This document shows positions 8,235 through 18,433 of a stretch of 43,935 nt of DNA, one piece after another; position 1 is the stretch's first letter, and each line of letters opens with the position of its first letter. The notes below the pieces were generated by a model. The model saw only the letters and a list, made by a program, of their open reading frames with translations. It searched no databases and had not been told where the DNA came from. Position numbers and translations under genes: made by a program. Source of the stretch: Candidatus Omnitrophota bacterium (GTDB lineage Bacteria; Omnitrophota; Gorgyraeia; 1-14-0-20-64-10); assembly GCA_016177405.1 (NCBI GenBank), contig JACOVG010000030.1, positions 1 through 43,935 of the forward strand, in the 5' to 3' direction.

Positions 8235-9682
8235 AAGTTGGGCTTGACCTGCTTTTCGAAGAGGACTCGGCCGTTCAGGTAGCGGGAGCGGTTGCTTTTG
8301 GCCAGGGCGAGCTTGCTCAAGAAATCGGTCAGGAGGGGCTCTCCGCTCACCTCCTGGGCGAGCTGGATCGCCCTTCCCGCGTAGCGCAAAATCAGGATCG
8401 TCTCAAGGCCCGCCAGATCGTCGAAGAACCATCCGCAGCTGGTGAACATGAGCAGGGCGCACCGCTGAAGCTCCAACAGCTTCACGGCGAGCGCGCGCTC
8501 CTTTTCCGCCGGCTCCCGGCATCCCGACTCGGCCAGGAATCTTAAGAGACTCTCCGGCGAGGGATCCTGAAAGATCTCGATCGCCCGGTCCCTCGCGTCC
8601 CAGGGGTCCCGGAAGAGAGCGGCGGCCTTTTCCTCGTAACAGCGGTCCAGCTTGACCTTCAGCTCATCCAGGGCTTCCCTCAAAGGGGCGCGCCAGGCCT
8701 GGTTCCAATTCCGGTGCGAGGCCGCGTGGCAGCCGCAGTCGCTTCTCCAGCGCTCGATCCCGTGCGCGCAGCTCCAGGAGCTCTTCTCCAGGATCCTCAC
8801 CTCCCAGGCGGGCGGGTGCCGGTCGAGAAAGCCGGCGAAGTTCATCAGGCGGACCGTCCCCTGGTTGGCCGCGGCGGAAAGAAGATGTCCCAGCCCTTTT
8901 TCCCCAAAGCGCTGGTGATGCCCGAAGGTCTCTCCGTCGGTGGCGGCGTGGACCAATTGGGGGGTGGGATCTTCGGCTCGGAAGGCCCCCAGAAATCTTC
9001 GCAGGAGATCGTCGCCGTTTTTGAGAAGCCCCTCGAAGGCGATCCCCTTGGAGATGGGGCCGTCGAAGAAAAAGAGGGACAGGCTCTTTCCGGATGGCAG
9101 CGCCGCCCGATAGGCCATTTGCGGAGGGAGGCTGCCGGAAGGGAACTCCTTCCAATCGGGCTCTCCGATCCGCCGGGCGGCCGCGCCCTGATGAGGGGAC
9201 AAAAGGGTGAACCGGATGCCGGCTTCCGCGAGGCTCTCCAGCGTGGGAAGGTCCACCGCGGTTTCCGGAAGCCACATTCCCGCCGGTTCGCGGCGGAAGC
9301 GGCGCTCAAAATCCCTGATCCCCCAGAGGATCAAGGTTTTCCGGTCGCGGGCCCGGGTCAGCGGCAGGATCAGGTGTCCGTACGGCATTGCCATCGCCGA
9401 GCCCTGCCCAAAGAGGGCTTGGCTCTCCTGGTCGGCCGCGAGGATCGCCTGGTAGGTCTTGGGCGATTTTTTCTCAAGCCAGCCCAGGAGGGAAGGGGCG
9501 AAATTGAAGCTCATCCGGGCGTAGTTGTGGAGGTTGGCCTGGTAGCACTCGTGGGCGATCCGCTCGTTCCAGTTCGCGTAGGGGTGGGCGGTGTACTCCG
9601 GCTCAATCTCGCCGGTCCAGGGATTCTCGCGCGGCGGCTGGTAGAAATGCCCGTGGATGGCGAGGTACCGCTCGGACGCCAC
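8222..9682 (-). CDS. GH57 family glycoside hydrolase (DUF3536 type), short at C-terminus
   Basis: The N-terminal GH57 barrel is clear: AIHGHFYQPPRENPW near residue 8, FNFAPSLLGWLE, GMWLPETAVDLPTLE with the presumed catalytic glutamate, and HAATDGETFGHHQ. A DUF3536-like helical part follows (DRCYEEKAAALFRDPWDARD, TSCGWFFDDLAGLE). From memory, family members run to about 800 residues and continue past the motif seen here as GRVLFEKQVKP; this protein stops eight or so residues later (486 aa). The C-terminal third therefore appears lost, and the stop overlaps the convergent C45 gene. GH57 enzymes act on alpha-glucans, which fits the adjacent GlgB gene two bases upstream. Confidence 0.8.
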   Translation of the reverse strand: MASERYLAIHGHFYQPPRENPWTGEIEPEYTAHPYANWNERIAHECYQANLHNYARMSFNFAPSLLGWLEKKSPKTYQAILAADQESQALFGQGSAMAMPYGHLILPLTRARDRKTLILWGIRDFERRFRREPAGMWLPETAVDLPTLESLAEAGIRFTLLSPHQGAAARRIGEPDWKEFPSGSLPPQMAYRAALPSGKSLSLFFFDGPISKGIAFEGLLKNGDDLLRRFLGAFRAEDPTPQLVHAATDGETFGHHQRFGEKGLGHLLSAAANQGTVRLMNFAGFLDRHPPAWEVRILEKSSWSCAHGIERWRSDCGCHAASHRNWNQAWRAPLREALDELKVKLDRCYEEKAAALFRDPWDARDRAIEIFQDPSPESLLRFLAESGCREPAEKERALAVKLLELQRCALLMFTSCGWFFDDLAGLETILILRYAGRAIQLAQEVSGEPLLTDFLSKLALAKSNRSRYLNGRVLFEKQVKPNFYRS

Positions 9683-9684
9683 CG

Positions 9685-11568
<1,884 letters not shown>

Positions 11569-11572
11569 GGAG

Positions 11573-12787
11573 TCACCTCCCGGAGGGGGTCTGGGCTTCC
11601 GCTTTCGGGGGGGCCTTGAGGGAGATTTCAGACGGCTCGATCCGATAGACGGAAAGATTCAGATTGAATGGGCGCCTCAAGGATTCCTCGGTCAGGGCGA
11701 AGACCTCCTGGCCGTCCTTCAAGGGGGTCAAGTCCAAGGAAAGGATGAGCTGGTTGGGGTTGAGCAGGCCGAAGGCCCTTTCGGAACCCGAGAGGGTGAC
11801 CCGCGCCTCGGTCGGTTTGGCGCCGCTGACGTACCCCTCCCTGGGGAGGTTGCGGTACTCGATGGGGACCACAAAGGTCCGCTGGATGGTGGCGGGCTGG
11901 TAGGCGAGGACCAGCCACAGGAAGGCCGCCAGGGCCACCGAGAGGCCCTTCAGGCGGAAATCCTCCCTCAAGAGCTGTTTGAAAGGGGTTTCGGTTTTCC
12001 GGGGAAAGCGGCTGCGGTAAAAATGCTCCAGGCGTTCCTTGAGCTCCGCCGCCGAGAGATCGGTGTAAAGGATTCCATTCTCCGCCGCCGAGATCGTCCC
12101 GTATTCCTCGGAGACGACCAGGACCAGGGCGTCGCTCCGCTCCGAGAGGCCCAGGGCCGCCGCGTGGCGGGTTCCCCGGTGCCCGACCAATTTGGCGTTC
12201 TTGGACAGGGGCAGGTGCACGCTGAATTTGACCAGCCGGTCCGCCTCGATCCAGGCGGCCCCATCGTGCCCCGGGGAATGGGGGTCGAAGAGGCTGTAAA
12301 GCAGGGGCTTGCTCAAGCGCCCGCCCAAAAGGACCCCCCCATCCACGTGACGGTCGATCGGCTCTTTCCCCTTGAGGACGATCAGGGCCCCGACCTTTTG
12401 AGAGGCCAGGGTGGAGGCGACCTCGATCAGGGTGTCGATGTTCAAGGGGGAGGCGTAAAGCCGGCGGCGCTCCCGGAAGGTTCCCCAAAGGGCGATCCGT
12501 TCGAAGACCCGCCGGATGTCCTCCTGAAAAACCACCACCAGAACCAGGATGGAGGCCGCCAGGATGGCCTGAAAGAAAAGGGAGGTCAGCACCATCCCGA
12601 AGGTTCGGGCCAGGAAATAGACGAAGACCAGAACCCCCATCCCCAGGAAGGCGAAACGGCTGGCGGTTTGTTTGAACCAGGCGATCGCCGAATAAAGAAA
12701 GACGGAGATGATCACGATATCGAAGAAATCGGCCAGACGAAAACTGCCCGACAGCTCCCTTAAGAAATTGGAAATGGTTTCAGCCAT
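11573..12787 (-). CDS. CdaA-type diadenylate cyclase fused to a YbbR domain
   Basis: The chain has an N-terminal membrane region (helices near residues 21-35, 46-62 and 68-88), a DisA_N diadenylate cyclase domain (about 105-235), another hydrophobic segment (282-296) and a C-terminal YbbR repeat ([17 protein letters not shown]...RVTLSGSE). CdaA makes c-di-AMP from two ATP, and CdaR, a separate YbbR protein, normally regulates it; here both are on one polypeptide. The DGA motif is intact (D175-A177), but the usual RHR motif reads RHA (GTRHAAALG, 205-213). Whether that residue change reduces activity cannot be judged from sequence. The start overlaps the preceding hydrolase gene by 8 bases. Confidence 0.8.
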   Translation of the reverse strand: MAETISNFLRELSGSFRLADFFDIVIISVFLYSAIAWFKQTASRFAFLGMGVLVFVYFLARTFGMVLTSLFFQAILAASILVLVVVFQEDIRRVFERIALWGTFRERRRLYASPLNIDTLIEVASTLASQKVGALIVLKGKEPIDRHVDGGVLLGGRLSKPLLYSLFDPHSPGHDGAAWIEADRLVKFSVHLPLSKNAKLVGHRGTRHAAALGLSERSDALVLVVSEEYGTISAAENGILYTDLSAAELKERLEHFYRSRFPRKTETPFKQLLREDFRLKGLSVALAAFLWLVLAYQPATIQRTFVVPIEYRNLPREGYVSGAKPTEARVTLSGSERAFGLLNPNQLILSLDLTPLKDGQEVFALTEESLRRPFNLNLSVYRIEPSEISLKAPPKAEAQTPSGR

Positions 12788-13772
12788 GGGGGCCTCCTTC
12801 AGGTTTCAGGTGCCTCACCAAGAAAGAGAAGCTCAAAATCTTCAAATAGGGGGTCGCCAAATAGGCCGTGTAATGCCCCGTGGGCAGAAGGACCAGAGCC
12901 GGCTTGCCCAGGACCCGCCAGAGCTCCAGGGAATTCGTGAGACCCAGGACCCGGTCGAAAAGGCCGGTGATCATCAGGGTTTTCTTGGGGGCAACGGCGG
13001 GGGCGAAGGCCAGCGGCTCGGAGAGGATCACCCGCCTCAACTCGGCCAGGCCCTGGGCCCGGCTCCAGCCCCGGTGTTCCAGGAAGGCCCGCCGCCTCTT
13101 GCGGATGGTCTTGTCCTTGGAGGTCATGATGATCTCGGCCACGTTCGCCGCCGGCAGGGCCAGGACGCTCGCCTTCACCCGGGGCTCGACGGCCGCGAGC
13201 AGGGTGGTGAGGATCGCCCCCATGGAGATGGAGAAGGTCCCGATCCGCTCGGGATCCACCCAGGCGAGGGTTTGAAGCCAGTCGATCACCTGCCGAAGCT
13301 GGATCACCGATTCCCTGAAATGATTCTCGATGTCGGTAAGCTCGCGGTCGGCGGAGAAAACCTCGCGGGGCCGGTAGACGATGACGGCCGCCAGCCCCCG
13401 GGCGGCGTAAAACTTGGCGAACTCATTGATATAGAGGTTGTTGCCCGCGAGGATGGGCGACATCAGAACCACCGGCAGGCGGCCGGGGCGGTTGGGCCGA
13501 TACAGATCCACCCGGATGGGTCTGAAGCCCGGGATTTCCTGGTTGGGAGAGAGCTTGAAGCGCTGGAGCTCATAGCCGGATCGAGGCTCGAGCGAAAGAT
13601 CGCTGGGTTTAAGCGCGACGGGACTGTACCGGTAAAGGGCTTCCAGGGAGGCGGCGAGCGGGGCGGGGCGATGGGCGCGCGCGGCCGCCGGAAGGCTGAT
13701 ACAGCCGGCGAAAACAACAGCAAGCAGCAGGCAATAAGCAGTAAGCAGTAAGCGGTAAGGCGTAAGTTTCAT
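12780..13772 (-). CDS. Alpha/beta-hydrolase fold lipoprotein
   Basis: A 330-residue lipoprotein with lipobox FAGC and an alpha/beta-hydrolase core: PVVLMSPILAGNN forms the oxyanion-hole region, GTFSISMGAILT holds the nucleophile serine (SISMG instead of the usual GxSxG), and TGLFDRVLGL and LPTGHYTAY supply a likely acid and histidine. The substrate is unknown; relatives include esterases and dienelactone-hydrolase-like enzymes. ATG 13772 has a GAGGAAG ribosome site. The first 22 codons derive from a TTACTGC-type repeat shared with the C45 gene. It leads an apparent minus-strand operon running through the cyclase, glgB and GH57 genes. Confidence 0.7.
   Translation of the reverse strand: MKLTPYRLLLTAYCLLLAVVFAGCISLPAAARAHRPAPLAASLEALYRYSPVALKPSDLSLEPRSGYELQRFKLSPNQEIPGFRPIRVDLYRPNRPGRLPVVLMSPILAGNNLYINEFAKFYAARGLAAVIVYRPREVFSADRELTDIENHFRESVIQLRQVIDWLQTLAWVDPERIGTFSISMGAILTTLLAAVEPRVKASVLALPAANVAEIIMTSKDKTIRKRRRAFLEHRGWSRAQGLAELRRVILSEPLAFAPAVAPKKTLMITGLFDRVLGLTNSLELWRVLGKPALVLLPTGHYTAYLATPYLKILSFSFLVRHLKPEGGPHG
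13701..13772 (-). repeat. Signal-peptide-encoding repeat, copy 2
   Basis: Read on the minus strand, CTTACCGCTTACTGCTTACT with the following GCTTATTGCCTGCTG is a tandem-like repeat. It aligns with the C45 signal-peptide DNA apart from one 15-base (five-codon) gap. Confidence 0.6.
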
Positions 13773-13783
13773 TCTTCCTCGCT

Positions 13784-13793
13784 ATGATATCAT
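13784..13793. promoter_or_regulatory. Palindrome ATGATATCAT between divergent genes
   Basis: This perfect 10-bp palindrome lies in the 48-bp gap between the hydrolase and phosphodiesterase genes. It overlaps TATGAT, a possible -10 box for the plus strand. It could be an operator or simply the overlapping -10 boxes of two divergent promoters. Confidence 0.35.
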
Positions 13794-13820
13794 GGTCATG
13801 ATGCCGAGGGCCTTTTTCAG

Positions 13821-14537
13821 ATGGGAGTGACACCAACGCTGATCGCCCATCGGGGCGACCCCCAGCATGCCCCGGAAAACACGCTGGCCTCTTTCCGGTC
13901 GGCCCTCGCCAAGGGGGCCAGGGCCGTCGAGGCGGATCTGCGCCAAACCGCCGACGGCGTCTGGGTGATCTTCCACGATCCCTCCCTGAAAAGGACCACC
14001 GGACGCGACGCCCTCCTGGAACGGACCCCCTGGTCGAGGCTCAAGGGCCTTCAGGCCGGCGGATGGTTCTCCGAAGGCTTCAGGGGTGAGCCGGTCCCCC
14101 GCCTCGCGGATCTGCTGATCTTCTGCCGCGAACAAAAGGTTCGGCTTTTCCTGGATCTGAAGGTGACCGGAGAGGAAGAATCGCTGGCCGGTTTGCTGAA
14201 GGGCTCCGGGTGTCTCAACCGGGTGAGCCTGGGGGTGGGGGAGATTTCCGCTTTCGGCCGGTGGCGGCGGCTCTTAAGGGAGATTCCGCTTTTCTGGGTG
14301 ACCGGCTATGAGGATTCGATCACCCCGGAGAGGATGGCCTTGGCCAAGCGCTGGAGGCTGAACGGTTTTGTGGCGTACCGGCGCTGGGTCACCGCCCGGA
14401 CGGTCAAGGGCCTGCGCGCCCAGGGCCTTGAGATCTATGTCTGGACGATTCGAAACGCCAGGGAGCTGGCGCGCTTTGCCCGCATGGGCGTGGATGGTCT
14501 GATGAGCGAGGTTTGGCCGTGGCCGCCGGCCCGTTAG
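13821..14537 (+). CDS. Glycerophosphodiester phosphodiesterase
   Basis: The GDPD-family TIM barrel is complete in 238 residues: LIAHRGDPQHAPENTLASF with the catalytic His-Arg and the Glu of PENT, EADLRQTADG, and IFHDPSLKRTTG with the second catalytic His. LFLDLK and the closing YVWTIRNARE...MGVDGLMS are typical barrel strands. These enzymes hydrolyse deacylated phospholipids to glycerol 3-phosphate and an alcohol. No signal peptide is seen, so it is cytoplasmic. The ATG at 13821 or the GTG at 13827 could be the start, and neither has a strong ribosome site. It overlaps the next gene by 25 bases. Confidence 0.88.
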   Translation: MGVTPTLIAHRGDPQHAPENTLASFRSALAKGARAVEADLRQTADGVWVIFHDPSLKRTTGRDALLERTPWSRLKGLQAGGWFSEGFRGEPVPRLADLLIFCREQKVRLFLDLKVTGEEESLAGLLKGSGCLNRVSLGVGEISAFGRWRRLLREIPLFWVTGYEDSITPERMALAKRWRLNGFVAYRRWVTARTVKGLRAQGLEIYVWTIRNARELARFARMGVDGLMSEVWPWPPAR

Positions 14538-15937
14538 ATCTTCTGGCGCTGGCCAAGCGCTTGGTGGGGATCAACACCTCCACCTGGAAGGGCAACGCCG
14601 AGGCGGCCGTTTTGGTCGGCGATCTCTCGCGGAAGATCGGCCTGGCGGTCTATTACCAGGAAGAGCGGGCAGGGGAAGAGCTTTTCATGAACGTGGCCGG
14701 CCTGACCCCCGGCAAGGGCAAGCATCCCTTGCTGTTGGCGACCCACCTGGACACCGTGGAGCCCGGCGATCCCGGCCTGTGGACCAAGACAGGGAAAAAC
14801 CCCTGGCGGCTCACGGCTGCCGGCGACAGCCTCTATGGGCTGGGGGCGGCCGACACCAAGCTGGACATTCTATGCAAGCTCTCCGCGCTAAGCCGCCTTC
14901 CGCTGGCTTCCTTGAAGCGTCCGGTCATGATCCTTGGGACTTACGGGGAGGAATCCGGGTTAAGGGGGGCGGCCCGCTTCTGCCAGGGGGATTTTCCGAA
15001 GCCGGAGATGGCCCTGGTGGGAGAGCCGACGGACCTGGCGCTGGTGCACCGGCACAAGGGGTTGGCCGTGGCGGAGTTTCTCTTAAAGGAAAAGGGCCTG
15101 CACCGTCCGGCCGCGGCCGAATGGCAGTACGAGGTCCGCTTCAAGGGCCGCGCCGCCCATTCCAGCACCCCGGGACAGGGCGAGAACGCCCTCCAGGCGA
15201 GCCTTCTCTTCCTGGAAAAGCTGAAGACGCGCTTTCCGAAGGTGGCGGTCCTGGCCTGGGAAGGGGGGACAGCGCTCAACATCATTCCGGAGGCCGCCTC
15301 CCTGCGCTTTTCTTTGGGGGGGCGGCCGAGGGTTTCGTTTCCTTCGGCCAGGGGTTGGAAGGTTCAGGTCAAACGCCTTAAGCCCGGCTGGTACCAGACC
15401 CTTGCCTGGGAGCGGGCCTTGGAGTTGATCCGTTCGCTGGAGGATCTGCTCCTGCCCTTGGCGCGATCCAAGGACAAGAGCTTCGACCCCCCCTCCTTGA
15501 CCTCCAGCTTAACCTGGCTCAAGGAGTCGAAGGAGGGTTGGCAGATCGCCCTGGACGTGAGGTCTTTGCCGGGCCAATCGCTCCACCCGGCCGCGAAGAA
15601 GCTGGAGGCGAGGCTTTGGAAGAGGTTCGGGCCTCCGGGCGCGGCCTGGCATTTCCGGCTGGAGCGGGACAACCCCCCGCTGGATTTGGAAAAGGGCTCG
15701 GCCCTGGTGAAGCTCGCTGCCAAGTCTCTGCGCAAGGCCCGCCTGCCGGTCACGCTCGCGGCCAAGGCCGGCTGTTCGGAGGCCGGGCTCTATTCCAAGG
15801 TGGGGATTCCCTCGCTGGTCTTCGGGCCGGGCCGGTCGGCCGGAAATATCCACCGCCCCAATGAAATGGTCAGCCTTAAGCAGTTGAAGAAGGCGATCCG
15901 CTTTTACGAAGCCTTCATCCGGCAGACATGCTGCTGA
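14513..15937 (+). CDS. M20-family metallo-deacylase (ArgE/DapE-like)
   Basis: The 474-residue enzyme shows the two-zinc M20 site: ATHLDTVEPGD, GLGAADTKLD, TYGEESGLRGA with the catalytic Glu pair, GEPTDLALVHRHKG and NIHRPNEMV near the C-terminus. A dimerization-domain histidine lies in GRAAHSSTPGQGENA. The usual GGTDA motif reads AGCSEAGLYSK, with Glu for Asp. M20 members remove acyl groups from N-acyl amino acids. Because the next three genes look like arginine succinyltransferase pathway enzymes, this may replace the desuccinylase AstE (inference). It is longer than ArgE because of an insertion near residues 265-345. The start is TTG 14513 or GTG 14519. Confidence 0.75.
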   Translation: MAVAAGPLDLLALAKRLVGINTSTWKGNAEAAVLVGDLSRKIGLAVYYQEERAGEELFMNVAGLTPGKGKHPLLLATHLDTVEPGDPGLWTKTGKNPWRLTAAGDSLYGLGAADTKLDILCKLSALSRLPLASLKRPVMILGTYGEESGLRGAARFCQGDFPKPEMALVGEPTDLALVHRHKGLAVAEFLLKEKGLHRPAAAEWQYEVRFKGRAAHSSTPGQGENALQASLLFLEKLKTRFPKVAVLAWEGGTALNIIPEAASLRFSLGGRPRVSFPSARGWKVQVKRLKPGWYQTLAWERALELIRSLEDLLLPLARSKDKSFDPPSLTSSLTWLKESKEGWQIALDVRSLPGQSLHPAAKKLEARLWKRFGPPGAAWHFRLERDNPPLDLEKGSALVKLAAKSLRKARLPVTLAAKAGCSEAGLYSKVGIPSLVFGPGRSAGNIHRPNEMVSLKQLKKAIRFYEAFIRQTCC

Positions 15938-16959
15938 TCCGCCAGGCAGGCCCAAGGGATTTTCAGGGAGTCATCCGGCTGGCGAAGATTCTGGATTCGT
16001 ACAACCTGCCCAACGATCCGCGCTACGTCCGGCAGCTTCTTAAGATCTCCCAGGCCTCCTTCGGCGGCAAGCTCCCCAAGGAAAAGGCCAAGTACCTCTT
16101 CGTCCTGGAAGCGGTACCGGGTACCGAGGGGACAGGTTATGGGAAAATTGTTGGTTGTTCCCTCATCATCGCCAAGCACGGCACCCCGGGCAAGCCCCAC
16201 CTCTGGTTTTCCAGGGACACCGTCACCTTCAGGAGCCGGACGCTTGGGGTGAAGCGCGCCCACCAGGTGCTCCGCCTGGGGTTCACCGAGGACGGCCCCA
16301 CCGAGGTGGGGGGGCTGGTGGTTCTGCCTGGCTGCCGCGGAAGAGCCAGCCGGTGCGGGCTCCAGCTTTCCTTTGTCCGCTTCCTCTATATGGCGATGCA
16401 CCCCGACCGTTTTGAGCCGGAGGTTCTGGCCGAGTACCGGGGCCGCATGGGGCAGGGGGGCGACAGCCCCTTCTGGCGGCGCGTGGGGCACCGGTTCACA
16501 GGGCTTTCCTACAAAAAGGCGGACCGGTTGAGTGTCACCAACAAGGAGTTCATCCTCTCCCTGATGCCCAGGGAGCCGATCTACTGCGCCCTTTTGCCCT
16601 CTTCCGTGCGGAAGGCCATGGGCCAGCTTCATCCGGAGGCCGTCCGCGCCGCCGGGCTTTTGAAACGGATCGGGTTTCGCCCCATGAATCAGATCGAGCC
16701 GTTTGACGGAGGACCTTACTACGCGGCCAGGCGCCGGGAGATCTCCCTGATTCGGCGGACCAGGCGTGTGAAGGTTTTCCTTGATGGGAGGGGTCAGGGG
16801 AGGGAGGCGTTCTTCCTGGCAGGGACCGAAACAAAAGTTGGCTTGCGCGCGGTGCTTACCCGCGGACGCCTGGTCCATGGACGGCTGGGCATCCCCAAGG
16901 ATCAGATGAAACTCATTTCCCTTCAACCCGGTGAGGCGGCCTATGTCTGTCCTTTATAA
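15928..16959 (+). CDS. astA: Arginine N-succinyltransferase AstA homologue
   Basis: The protein is 343 residues, like E. coli AstA (344), and is similar along its length: LLIRQAGPRDFQGVIRLAK at the N-terminus, SPFWRRVGHRFTGLSYKKADRL and FILSLMPREPIYCALLP in the middle, then GQLHPEA...LLKRIGFRP and IEPFDGGPYY. AstA uses succinyl-CoA to succinylate arginine in the first step of the AST catabolic route. Residues 62-72 (AVPGTEGTGYG) look inserted relative to the family and are encoded by a compositionally distinct stretch with repeated GGTACC. The gene overlaps both neighbours, by 10 and 17 bases. Confidence 0.82.
   Translation: MLLIRQAGPRDFQGVIRLAKILDSYNLPNDPRYVRQLLKISQASFGGKLPKEKAKYLFVLEAVPGTEGTGYGKIVGCSLIIAKHGTPGKPHLWFSRDTVTFRSRTLGVKRAHQVLRLGFTEDGPTEVGGLVVLPGCRGRASRCGLQLSFVRFLYMAMHPDRFEPEVLAEYRGRMGQGGDSPFWRRVGHRFTGLSYKKADRLSVTNKEFILSLMPREPIYCALLPSSVRKAMGQLHPEAVRAAGLLKRIGFRPMNQIEPFDGGPYYAARRREISLIRRTRRVKVFLDGRGQGREAFFLAGTETKVGLRAVLTRGRLVHGRLGIPKDQMKLISLQPGEAAYVCPL
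16113..16160 (+). repeat. Possible short inserted repeat within astA
   Basis: GGTACCGGGTACC with the following GAGGGGACAGGTTATG and GGAAAATTGTTGG is less GC-rich than the flanks and encodes residues absent from the E. coli AstA alignment I recall. Only one copy is in this window, so calling it a dispersed repeat is an inference. Confidence 0.35.
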
Positions 16960-18433
16960 AGGGAACTACGTTCAGGGCCGGTGGAGCCGGCCCTCCAAGG
17001 GGGTCGAGCTGATCAGCGAGGATCCGGGCGATTTGCTGGTGCCGGTGGGCAAGCTGATTGTTTCGGCCGACGGCGTGGCTCCGGCGGTGGAGGCGGCGGC
17101 CCGGGCCTTTCCCGGGTGGAGCCGTCAGCCCTTGAAGGCGAGGATCAAGAAACTGCTCGATCTCAAGAAGGCTCTGGTTTCCCGGCAGGAGTCCCTCATC
17201 CGGCTGACGGCCCAAGAGGCCGGCAAGCCGTTGGCGGAATCACGCAGGGAGGTGGAGCGCCTGGCCGCCAAGATTGATGAGATGGTCGGGGAGGGCTTGA
17301 GGTTCGTCCGGGATTTCTCCGTGAAGGTCGCCCCCCGGGTGGATGGGCAATGCCGGTACCGGCCCCTTGGGGTTTTGGCCGTCATCGGCCCGTTCAACTT
17401 TCCGGCCCACACCCCGGCCAGCCACATCGTGCCGGCCCTTTTGACCGGGAACACGGTGGTCTTCAAGCCGTCCGAATACACCCCCTTCGTCGGCCAGGCG
17501 ATGGCCGAGGCGCTGGACCAGGCCGGCTTTCCCGCCGGCGTTTTCAACCTGGTGCAGGGGGGCGCCGACGTCGGCCAGCGGCTGGTGGCGCATCCGGGCA
17601 TCGCCGGCGTCCTCTTCACCGGTTCCACCGCGGCAGGCCAGGCGATCCGGAAGGCCATGCTGGAGAGGCCCCGCGTGAACCTGGCCATGGAGATGGGGGG
17701 CAAGAACGCCGCCCTGGTCCTGGCCGACGCCGACCTGGAGCTGGCCGCGCGGGAGACCGCCCTTTCGGCCTTTTCCATGGCCGGCCAGCGCTGTAACGCG
17801 ACCAGCAGGGTCATCGTTCACCGCGGCGTCATCAAACCTTTTCTGGAGAAGTTCCTCTGCGCCGTGGACCGGATCAAGATCGGCTATCCCCTGGAGGAGG
17901 CCGTGGTGATGGGCCCTCTGGTCAGCCACGAAGCGGTGGCCAAGTTCCAGCGCTACATGCGTCTGGCCGAGGAGGAAGGCTTTGAGACCCTTCTGTCGGG
18001 CAAGGCGCTGGGCCGCTGGGAAAAGCGCAAGGGCTACTACGTGACCCCGGCGGTTCATCTTTGCGAAAATCCGTCCAAGAACCGGGGAAGCCATTACCGG
18101 CTGGAGGAGATTTTCGGCCCGGACGCGGCGGTCTATCGGGCCAGGGACGATCAGGAAGCGGTGGCGCTGAACAACGAGGTGCCCTACGGCCTGATCACCG
18201 CGGTTTTCACCCGAAGCTCAAGCCGCTTCGAGAAGATCGCCTCTGCCGTGGATACCGGCATGGTCAACATGAATCGGGGCACCATCTTCTCTTCCGGCCG
18301 GCTTCCCTTCGGCGGCACCAAGGCGAGCGGCTCCTTCAAGCCGGCTGGAATCCTCTCCCCGCTTTACTGCGCCTATCCGGCGGCAATCCTCAAGGACAGG
18401 CGTTCTCTCGCCGAGCGCTCTCTCCCGCTGTAA
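16943..18433 (+). CDS. astD: AstD-type succinylglutamate-semialdehyde dehydrogenase
   Basis: This is a full-length NAD(P)-dependent aldehyde dehydrogenase of about 496 residues. Motifs in order are GPFNFPAHTPASHIVPALLTGNTVVFKPSE, VLFTGSTAAGQAI for cofactor binding, LAMEMGGKNAALV with the general-base Glu, and FSMAGQRCNATSRVI with the catalytic Cys. The GPFNFPAH and QRCNATSR signatures are characteristic of AstD, which oxidizes N-succinylglutamate semialdehyde; the astA neighbour supports that reading. ATG 16943 is preferred over GTG 16931 because GAGGCGG is correctly spaced before it. The next gene starts within the stop codon (TAATG). Confidence 0.82.
   Translation: MSVLYKGNYVQGRWSRPSKGVELISEDPGDLLVPVGKLIVSADGVAPAVEAAARAFPGWSRQPLKARIKKLLDLKKALVSRQESLIRLTAQEAGKPLAESRREVERLAAKIDEMVGEGLRFVRDFSVKVAPRVDGQCRYRPLGVLAVIGPFNFPAHTPASHIVPALLTGNTVVFKPSEYTPFVGQAMAEALDQAGFPAGVFNLVQGGADVGQRLVAHPGIAGVLFTGSTAAGQAIRKAMLERPRVNLAMEMGGKNAALVLADADLELAARETALSAFSMAGQRCNATSRVIVHRGVIKPFLEKFLCAVDRIKIGYPLEEAVVMGPLVSHEAVAKFQRYMRLAEEEGFETLLSGKALGRWEKRKGYYVTPAVHLCENPSKNRGSHYRLEEIFGPDAAVYRARDDQEAVALNNEVPYGLITAVFTRSSSRFEKIASAVDTGMVNMNRGTIFSSGRLPFGGTKASGSFKPAGILSPLYCAYPAAILKDRRSLAERSLPL

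Noticed and set aside
18061-18432. Upstream extension of the guanidino hydrolase ORF
   Set aside because: It is a frame shadow of astD; ATG 18433 overlaps the astD stop and begins the family homology.
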